Below are positions 1 to 5,917 of a DNA stretch of 5,917 bases, piece after piece (position 1 is the first letter of the stretch; every line of letters starts with the position of its first letter). Both the position numbers and the translations under genes were made by a program. The notes under the pieces were generated by a model. That model was given only the letters and a program-made list of their open reading frames with translations, made no database searches and had not been told where the DNA came from. This stretch comes from Candidatus Margulisiibacteriota bacterium. Its GTDB lineage: Bacteria > Margulisbacteria > WOR-1 > O2-12-FULL-45-9. The DNA is taken from the NCBI GenBank assembly GCA_030018645.1, contig JASEHX010000080.1:1-5917 (forward strand). Reading direction: 5' to 3'.

Positions 1-3000
1 AATTGGTAATTGAAGCTGTTATAAAGCCCGGTTTTTAACATTTCTTGGGAGTATTGCGCATACATCACATCAATGTAAAACCGGTCAAAAAAGCCCTTGG
101 CGGCGCTTACCCGCCAATCCGGCTTTTCTTGCTGAAGGAGAGACACATCGGTAATTCCCATGCTCTGCCGCAGGTCTTTGCCAAAATTATAATCCAAGGA
201 CAAACTCTCCAGCCCCAGGGCTTGTTCTAATTTACTTTCCATGCCGCGGAAGACCGCCGTCTGCAGGCGGCTGGCCAGGTAATCAGCAATAACGGCGTTG
301 GTGTTGGCCGATGCGGTGTCGCCCGAAACCCCGGCTAAGGATTTAATAAAATCGGGCAGGAGCATTAATTTGATGTCTTGTTCGCTGTAGCTGGCCGGGA
401 CCATTTCAATGGGGGACTTGGTCTTGTCTTCGGTAAAACTGGAAAAAGCGATATTTAATCCCCTTGCTTGGTCAGTTGACCCGATTATGCCTGACATGTA
501 CGATAAGACAACCACTTTCTTTTTAGTCACTTGTCCGCTGGTATCTTTTTCGCTGTTTTCAACATCAACGCGGGAAGTTATGGCTATTTTGGGCAGGCTC
601 CCTTCTGTTCCTTCCCCGCCCAAAAATTCGGCAAAGTTTTCTTTAATCTTATCCGGCTCATAAAGGTAAAATTGTTTTTGTTCGTCTGGTGATAACAGAG
701 AAAATTCGCGGCTGAAAATATTGATTGTCCCGCGCTTTAAATCAATCTTGCCCAAGATCGAAGGGCCGGCCAAGCTTCCGCCCAGTTTCAACTCGTCGCT
801 TTTGATTTCCAAGTTCATGAACAGGTAGCTAAGGTCAAGATTGGTGCCGCCAAGCGAAACATTGACATTTTTGTCCAGCGCCACGGTTAAATCCAGATTT
901 AACGGGAAGGGTTTCTGGGCGGAAGATTTACTGCTGGTAAAGGAAGGCAGTGCTATAGTTGCTTCCGATAGGCGCGCCCGGCCGCTAATGGTCGGACCGG
1001 TGCTGTAATCAAAGTTCAACGGCCCCTTTAACCGGGCTTCCTGCACCCAAATTAGGCCGGAATAAAGGTTGGGAAGTTTGACGTAAAGGTTGGACGGGGA
1101 AAAAGCCAGGTCAAAGGCAGCCGCGCTATTTACGGAAAGCAAGCGGCTGATATCAATGCTTCCCGTTATACCCAAGTAATTGGAGCCGTCACCGGAAGTT
1201 TTTCCCTGCCAAATCCCGCCCAAATTTTTAATATCAACCGTACCGTTCGAAAGAGCAATGTTTCCGGATATATTTTTAATATTGCTGTCTATTGCCTTAA
1301 CGTAAACATTGCCGTCCTTAAGGGTAATTGAGCCGTCAATGTCCGCCTTAGCGGTTGTTCCGCCGATTTTTAGTTTTGCCAAGGCCTTACCGCTGTTCCA
1401 ATGCACATCATCAGTAAAAAGATTAAAAAGCCCGATCGCGTCATTTTTTATGTTAGCGGAAAGATCAATTTTTCCGGCCGGAGATAAATCAATTTCCCCC
1501 TGCAGAATTGATTTGCTGCCCCCTTGTATAATTGAGATATTATCAATGACGAGCCGCTGACCATCCTTTGTGACAGAAAGCAGGGCCTTGTCGCAGTTTA
1601 CGCCGGCCAGGGAAGCATTATTAGCGGCGGCAGAAAGGGTATAGCTTGGGTTGGCCGCAAACCCTTCTACCGAAGCGTTCAGGTCAAAACGGCCCTGAAA
1701 ATCCTTATTGAAATAAATGTTGGCAAAATCAAGCGGCATGTCCTTGGCGATAATGCCGAAGGACAAAGCGCCGTTAAAACCAATCGAACCGGCCGCCCTT
1801 ATTTTCCCGCCGCGTTTTTCAATTTCAAATTTGTTGATTGCAACAGTTTGGTCGGCCAACCGGGCCTCCGCCCCCAGTTTTTCAAATTTAAAATCGCGGA
1901 TGAAGCCGTCCTTTACTTCGGCCTGAAACTTGCCGGAAAGATTGCCTGCTTCTCCTGAAAGGGCAAATTTGCCCGACAGGCTGCCGCCAATCCTTTCATC
2001 GAAACGAGCTTCTTCAGCAATTTTTATGCCGGCAATGCTCTTTTCGTATGACCGCAGGAAATAATTTTTATCCCCATTCTTGGCGTACAGCTTTAATTTA
2101 TTGCCCTTGGTAAATTGTTGAGGGTTGGGAACGGTTAGTTTTACAAGATCGATCGTTTGTTTTTTAGCGTCGGTCCCCTGCGGCAGGGCCTTTAATAAAT
2201 TAAATTGCAGTTCATTGGCAAAGATCAAAATGTCATAGAGGTCGGCTTGGGGAATATTGAGCTGTAAATTTAACCCGGTCTTTTCAGGGCGCCCGGTTTG
2301 CAGGCGGCTCAAGTCAACCGAACCGGCCAGTTCATAGCGGTTATTGCCGTGAGCAAAGGCAATCGGCTGGCGGCAGTACAGCAAGCCGTCCGTCAAAAAT
2401 AAATTCCCTTCAATAAGATCAAAGAAAACGGAGTTATAGTTAAGCGATTCAATCCAAAAGCTGGCCGCCATGTCCGGATCATCCAATGTCCCGCCGATGA
2501 TCGCGTTAATGCCCGCCTTGCCGCTTAGTGCGCCGTATTTTTTTATGAACCGATTTAGAACGGAGGCGTCAAATACTCCATGGATATTACCGTCTAGCTG
2601 GTTTTTATCATTTAAGCTAAAGTTAGCGGCTAAATAATCGTGGTTGAGGAAATTAATTTGGCTGGAGGAAAGGACGAGGTTTTGGTTTTCCCAGTTCAAA
2701 TGAAAGTTACCCGATGAAATTGGGACGTCAGCGATATTGGCGGCGAACAATAGCGCTTCAGTGGAGAAGTTGAGGGATAAGAGCGGCTCTAAAGAAGTCA
2801 GCAATGTCTCTTTTGAGAGTTCGCCGGTAATTATAATGCTGGCATTCAGCAGTCCAGACGGGTCTTGGGCTTCGCGCGGCAGAAAATGGTTGACAATCTT
2901 AAAGTCAGCCAAGTCTAGTTTTTCTCCGTGAATTTTAAGATAGGTAGGCGCCCCGATGCCGGTTTGGCCGGAAATGTGAAGAATTGAATCCTTTTCTTTT

Positions 3001-4478
3001 AATGCGGCGTTTTCAACGCGGATTAGGCCTTCTCCAATGGTAATATTGCCTTGGGCCGATCCAATTCTTTGCTGGCCAATTTGGCATTGGCTGACTTGGC
3101 ATTTTCCGCTGGCGGTTAGGTTTTTTAAAGGAGAAACAAGAAATTTATCGTCGAGCTTAAAGTGCGTCTTGCCTTCAAATTGGTCAACCATGGCTTCCAT
3201 TTTCCCCAGCAGTCCTTGGCCGGAAAGATGGATGCCTTGCGCTTTAGTTTGCAGATCAAAAACCATTTCACGGCTGATTTTCCCAGTAGCAGTAACCAGA
3301 GCGTTGGGAGCAGAAGCGCGCAACTTATTGATTTGGAAGTCGCTCTCTTTTACCGCAAAACTAACCTGAAGCTGGTCGATGGGCTGGCCAAAGAGAGCGG
3401 CTTTTACCAGGTTCGCCGACACGCTGCCTGCCAAATTATTAACTGGTCCGGAAAGGGAAAGCGAACCGTTGGCTAAACCGGTGATGCCGGGAGTATTTTG
3501 GGAAAGCAAAACCAGATCTAGACGATTAATTTGGGCTTTGAGGTCGAGTACGATTTTTTTCGGGCGAAACGCAATCTGGCAGCGGCCGGCAGTTTGGCCT
3601 TTATAAAAACTGAGTTGGTTAAAATCAAGCGTCAGATTGGAGTCAGCAAAGGAAAAATTTATCTCTCCAGCAAATTTTTGCAGATAAGCCGAGCCATCTC
3701 GCACATTAACTTTGCCAGATATTTGGGCTGGCACAAGAGTAAAGTGGACTTGGGCTGAACCGTCCTCAAAAGGAGGGTTGGGCACGGACACCATGTAGTT
3801 GCCCCATTTTACCAGATCAATTTTATCAGCCACCAAATTGAGCTCATATTTTCCGCTTGTAAAGTCATAGAATCCGCCCAATTTTAGAACTGCTGAGGAA
3901 GTAGGATCATTGATTTGCCCGGCTAGCGAAAAAAGGATTTTATTTTTTTTCTGAAAATTAATTACCCCGGAAACCTGGCTAGCTTCTGCCGCAAAGGCCT
4001 GCTTTGGCGCGCGGAAGCCGATTTGGTCGTTATACTTAACCCGACAATTCTTAAAAATTAACTTGGCTCGGAATTCCGGCGGGGGCGGGGCTTTGGGATC
4101 GGGGGGGGGAAGAAGGGACAGGATGTTCCATTTATCCCGGGCATCACGCTCCACTAAGAATTCGGCATTTTCAATGCTTATTTTTGATATGGCTGGTACA
4201 ATGTCGCGGGCCAAGGCGAACTTGGCTAAATTATAGTTAACCGTTACTTTTTCGGCCTTGGCAAATCCCGGGAAGACCACAGCGTGAAAAACCATCTGGC
4301 CCAAAACAACGCCTTCCGCCCGGCCGATTTTTATCTCCCGCTTAAAGTTATACTGCAGCCCTTTTATCGTTTCCGACCTGATCTTTTCATACAGCGAATC
4401 CGGCCAGTTAGGCAAAGAAAAGGCGCAGGTAAGAATGACTGCACTGCCAAGAACGACAAGTAGAATAGCTTTTTTCAT
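1..4478 (-). CDS. AsmA/TamB-family periplasm-spanning translocation/lipid-transfer protein (3' end outside window)
   Basis: A giant envelope protein with 1492 codons visible. I checked every codon of the frame by eye and found no stop or frameshift. Residues 1-21 form a signal anchor (MKKAILLVVLGSAVILTCAF), so the body should lie in the periplasm. Residues about 40-123 look like an AsmA-type N-terminal module ending in the typical KWNILSLLP. A proline-rich linker (124-134) follows, then FKNCRVKYND at about 142-151, again AsmA-like. The middle is amphipathic beta-strand units with recurring G-x-x-N/D-P-like turns near 344, 663 and 939. The last 350 or so residues match the TamB domain (PF04357/DUF490): LAGPSILGKIDLKRGTI, then NIFSREFSLLSPDE near 1253-1266, SGIIGSTDQARGL near 1329-1341, YSEQDIKLMLLPDFI near 1364-1378, and FFDRFYIDVMYAQYSQEM near the edge. 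By comparison with TamB, only a few tens of residues are probably missing. E. coli TamB is about 1260 residues, so this is a long member. Relatives bridge inner and outer membranes, carry phospholipid and partner an Omp85 protein (TamA or BamA). No such partner is visible here. A DUF748/YhdP-like name is the main alternative, but the C-terminus favours TamB. Confidence 0.88.
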   Translation of the reverse strand, partial: MKKAILLVVLGSAVILTCAFSLPNWPDSLYEKIRSETIKGLQYNFKREIKIGRAEGVVLGQMVFHAVVFPGFAKAEKVTVNYNLAKFALARDIVPAISKISIENAEFLVERDARDKWNILSLLPPPDPKAPPPPEFRAKLIFKNCRVKYNDQIGFRAPKQAFAAEASQVSGVINFQKKNKILFSLAGQINDPTSSAVLKLGGFYDFTSGKYELNLVADKIDLVKWGNYMVSVPNPPFEDGSAQVHFTLVPAQISGKVNVRDGSAYLQKFAGEINFSFADSNLTLDFNQLSFYKGQTAGRCQIAFRPKKIVLDLKAQINRLDLVLLSQNTPGITGLANGSLSLSGPVNNLAGSVSANLVKAALFGQPIDQLQVSFAVKESDFQINKLRASAPNALVTATGKISREMVFDLQTKAQGIHLSGQGLLGKMEAMVDQFEGKTHFKLDDKFLVSPLKNLTASGKCQVSQCQIGQQRIGSAQGNITIGEGLIRVENAALKEKDSILHISGQTGIGAPTYLKIHGEKLDLADFKIVNHFLPREAQDPSGLLNASIIITGELSKETLLTSLEPLLSLNFSTEALLFAANIADVPISSGNFHLNWENQNLVLSSSQINFLNHDYLAANFSLNDKNQLDGNIHGVFDASVLNRFIKKYGALSGKAGINAIIGGTLDDPDMAASFWIESLNYNSVFFDLIEGNLFLTDGLLYCRQPIAFAHGNNRYELAGSVDLSRLQTGRPEKTGLNLQLNIPQADLYDILIFANELQFNLLKALPQGTDAKKQTIDLVKLTVPNPQQFTKGNKLKLYAKNGDKNYFLRSYEKSIAGIKIAEEARFDERIGGSLSGKFALSGEAGNLSGKFQAEVKDGFIRDFKFEKLGAEARLADQTVAINKFEIEKRGGKIRAAGSIGFNGALSFGIIAKDMPLDFANIYFNKDFQGRFDLNASVEGFAANPSYTLSAAANNASLAGVNCDKALLSVTKDGQRLVIDNISIIQGGSKSILQGEIDLSPAGKIDLSANIKNDAIGLFNLFTDDVHWNSGKALAKLKIGGTTAKADIDGSITLKDGNVYVKAIDSNIKNISGNIALSNGTVDIKNLGGIWQGKTSGDGSNYLGITGSIDISRLLSVNSAAAFDLAFSPSNLYVKLPNLYSGLIWVQEARLKGPLNFDYSTGPTISGRARLSEATIALPSFTSSKSSAQKPFPLNLDLTVALDKNVNVSLGGTNLDLSYLFMNLEIKSDELKLGGSLAGPSILGKIDLKRGTINIFSREFSLLSPDEQKQFYLYEPDKIKENFAEFLGGEGTEGSLPKIAITSRVDVENSEKDTSGQVTKKKVVVLSYMSGIIGSTDQARGLNIAFSSFTEDKTKSPIEMVPASYSEQDIKLMLLPDFIKSLAGVSGDTASANTNAVIADYLASRLQTAVFRGMESKLEQALGLESLSLDYNFGKDLRQSMGITDVSLLQQEKPDWRVSAAKGFFDRFYIDVMYAQYSQEMLKTGLYNSFNYQ
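4101..4109 (-). repeat. Nine-base homopolymer (G9 on +, C9 on coding strand) within the TamB-like gene
   Basis: A run of nine identical bases encodes Pro124-Pro126 at the start of a proline-rich linker that continues as DPKAPPPP. I read the consequences of length change. One extra C leads to a TAA near codon 143, and one lost C leads to a TAA near codon 141. Either change would truncate the protein just after its first module. In the given sequence the tract is in frame. It could be a slippage hot spot (phase variation) or simply a by-product of proline codons in a linker. Confidence 0.7.
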
Positions 4479-4482
4479 GTTA
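4476..4482 (-). promoter_or_regulatory. Stop/start junction (TAA-C-ATG) coupling the ATPase and TamB-like genes
   Basis: On the minus strand the ATPase stop TAA (4482-4480) is followed by one base and then the ATG of the TamB-like gene (4478-4476). The 20 bases before this ATG are AT-rich, without a Shine-Dalgarno sequence. The nearest AGGA (4504-4501) is about 22 bases upstream of the ATG, too far for normal use. The ATG is nevertheless the right start, because it begins directly with a basic residue pair and a hydrophobic anchor segment. The arrangement points to one mRNA and to initiation by ribosomes terminating on the upstream gene. The coupling itself is inferred. Confidence 0.75.
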
Positions 4483-5917
4483 ATTTAATAAAAGAAAGAT
4501 TCCTAATGGGACCTGTATTACCTCACTCGAAAGGTCAAGATTGTTTTCGGTAATTAAAATGCCAAAATAGCTTTCATAAGAATGTTCCTGAATAAAAGAT
4601 TTAATGCTTTCAATATCTTTTTGGTTTATATCTGCTCTTAATTTAACTTCAATGGGGATAAGGGTGCGGCCAATGCGAACAATAAAATCAATTTCCCTGG
4701 AACCATCCCGGGAGCGAAAATAAGAAATATCTGTTATCCCAGCAAAGCGGCGTAAAATATTAAACACCAGCGTTTCTGCAAGGCGCCCTTTTTCAGGGCC
4801 ATTTAAATCGGCGGGAAGTTTTGTAATCGCTTCGTAAAGCATGGTGTCGGCCGCATAAAGTTTAGCATGAGTAGTGCGCAAACGAACCGGTTTGCCGGTA
4901 AATCTTTCGACTTTGCTAATAAGTTCGGTTTGAAACAATAATGGCAAAGCACCCGAAAGGGTTACCCGGGTGGTTTTTATTTTTCCGGCCAGTTCTTCCA
5001 GATTATATTCCTCTCCTGTACGGGAAAAGGCATAGCGAAGAAATTGGTGGAAAATTTCCGGGCGGCGGATTTCTTTTATCAAACGAAGATCTTCCAATGT
5101 TACCCGTTGGACATATTGTAGATCAACAAATTGGGCGCGTTCGACAATGCCTTGTTCCCAAAGCTGCGGGAAGCCGCCGGCCTGTGAATATTCATTGGCA
5201 TAGTGATTTAATAATAATACGCCGTCTGCCGGCAAAAAATCCAATAATTGGCCAATCGTTTTTACTAAGGTTGAGCGATCTTTAATATCAATTTTTTCTC
5301 TGGCTGTATTGTTTATTAATCGGGCAAATTCAGTATGATGAAATCGGACCCATTCTCGGAAGGAAAAAGGGGGCATTGAAATATCAATTAATCTCCCCAA
5401 CAAACTTTCTAATGATTTCCGAAAAATAGTGTGCGAGGCAGATCCCGAAATCACAAAACGAACTGGATAGCGCAAATCGACATAACGTTTAAGATATAAT
5501 TCCCATTTTGGAAGCCGTTGTATCTCATCTAAAAAACAAAATAAGGTTTTTTTCGATTTCGTTAATCGATTTCCCAAGGCGCTTTCCCAGCCGAAAATTA
5601 ATTTTTCAAAGCCGGCACCTTGATCAGCGGCGGGCAATTGCTGTATGAAGGGATCATCAAGGGAAAAGAAAAAGATATTTTTAGTTGAGATATTATTATT
5701 GATTACCAAGTGTTCCATTAACTGCCGCATAAGGGTGGTTTTCCCGATTCGACGCGGGCCATTAATAAGCAACGCCAAACCATGTTTTTCGGCAAGATGC
5801 TCGATAGCAAGGTCGAAATATTCCCTTTTAAATGATGGATTATTCCAGCAATAAGAGGACTGCTCCCACCATGGATTATAGGTATTTAATACATTTTCAA
5901 GCTGGGGATTATTAAAC
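4480..5917 (-). CDS. AAA+ ATPase with C-terminal DUF4143 / PD-(D/E)XK-like domain (5' end outside window)
   Basis: P-loop ATPase of the AAA_14/DUF4143 type, cytoplasmic, cellular role not established for the family. The visible part is 478 codons, counted here from the right edge. An NPWW motif lies near residue 14. The Walker A motif GPRRIGKT is at 53-60, Walker B LFCFLDE at 125-131, a sensor-1-like strand VISGSAS at 155-161, and the family segment GRLIDISMPPFSFREW at about 174-188. GGFP follows at 247-250. A winged-helix-like stretch covers about 304-338 (TTRVTLSGAL then LLFQTELISK). The C-terminal domain keeps a nuclease-fold pattern: E381 in GRLAETLVF, D410 in REIDFIV, and E423/K425 in IPIEVK. 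The frame is open to the window edge with no in-frame ATG or GTG upstream of the P-loop, so the true start lies beyond 5917. The TTG at 5778 is only an internal leucine codon. The gene is more AT-rich than its neighbour, which suggests transfer. It ends one base before the TamB-like gene. Family assignment is firm; any substrate or nuclease activity is inference. Confidence 0.93.
   Translation of the reverse strand, partial: FNNPQLENVLNTYNPWWEQSSYCWNNPSFKREYFDLAIEHLAEKHGLALLINGPRRIGKTTLMRQLMEHLVINNNISTKNIFFFSLDDPFIQQLPAADQGAGFEKLIFGWESALGNRLTKSKKTLFCFLDEIQRLPKWELYLKRYVDLRYPVRFVISGSASHTIFRKSLESLLGRLIDISMPPFSFREWVRFHHTEFARLINNTAREKIDIKDRSTLVKTIGQLLDFLPADGVLLLNHYANEYSQAGGFPQLWEQGIVERAQFVDLQYVQRVTLEDLRLIKEIRRPEIFHQFLRYAFSRTGEEYNLEELAGKIKTTRVTLSGALPLLFQTELISKVERFTGKPVRLRTTHAKLYAADTMLYEAITKLPADLNGPEKGRLAETLVFNILRRFAGITDISYFRSRDGSREIDFIVRIGRTLIPIEVKLRADINQKDIESIKSFIQEHSYESYFGILITENNLDLSSEVIQVPLGIFLLLN

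Noticed and set aside
409..663. Plus-strand open frame of 84 codons, together with the other plus-strand open frames between 45 and 3758.
   Set aside because: All lie antisense to the continuous 1492-codon TamB-like frame. Their translations show no recognisable domain and they overlap one another in different frames, as shadows do.
3943..3950. Eight-base T run (A8 on the coding strand) in the TamB-like gene as a programmed slippage site.
   Set aside because: The run encodes Gln-Lys-Lys-Asn in a normal position of the beta-rich region, the zero frame is fully open on both sides, and I saw no supporting element such as a stem-loop. Short A runs are common in a gene of this composition.
4416..4478. 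Possible lipoprotein signal at the N-terminus of the TamB-like protein (VILTC with Cys18).
   Set aside because: The residues before the cysteine (I-L-T) do not fit the lipobox, in which a small residue (G, A or S) is expected just before the cysteine. A plain signal anchor, as in TamB and AsmA, explains the segment.
4941..5285. Plus-strand open frame of 114 codons opposite the ATPase gene (and a further one at 5645-5854).
   Set aside because: Antisense to a well-supported ATPase with intact motifs; the translation has no recognisable family features.

Overview
The window holds two genes, both on the minus strand and both running off an edge. Together they fill all 5917 bases. Reading in the direction of transcription, from the right edge to the left, the first is an AAA+ ATPase with a C-terminal DUF4143/PD-(D/E)XK-like domain (4480 to beyond 5917, 5' end missing). 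The second is a very large AsmA/TamB-type envelope protein (4478 to beyond position 1, 3' end missing, 1492 codons visible). The TAA stop of the first and the ATG of the second are separated by one base, so they very probably form one transcription unit with coupled translation. There is no intergenic region longer than one base, and I see no RNA gene, CRISPR array, insertion sequence, promoter or terminator.

The TamB-like protein implies a diderm (outer-membrane) bacterium. It has an N-terminal signal anchor, an AsmA-like N-terminal module, a proline-rich linker, a long run of beta-repeat units and a C-terminal TamB domain (DUF490 family). In the best-studied relatives such proteins span the periplasm as a long hydrophobic beta-groove. 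They carry phospholipid towards the outer membrane and/or assist Omp85-dependent outer-membrane protein assembly. The moderate GC content, the compact gene packing and the AsmA-like protein followed by a TamB end would fit an uncultivated or anaerobic diderm lineage (Omnitrophota, Elusimicrobiota or Margulisbacteria-like). That placement is a weak guess, because no phylogenetic marker is present.

The ATPase belongs to a widespread family of poorly defined function that is typically scattered by horizontal transfer. Its base composition (about 38-39% GC in ten hand-counted 60-base lines) is clearly lower than that of the TamB-like gene (about 46% in ten such lines), so it may have been inserted upstream of, or joined to, the envelope gene. 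Nothing in the sequence shows that the two proteins work together. The points most worth following are the non-canonical pairing (an ATPase where an Omp85/TamA gene might be expected), a run of nine C's in the coding strand early in the TamB-like gene, and the protein's unusual length. I do not see convincing evidence for a wholly new system.
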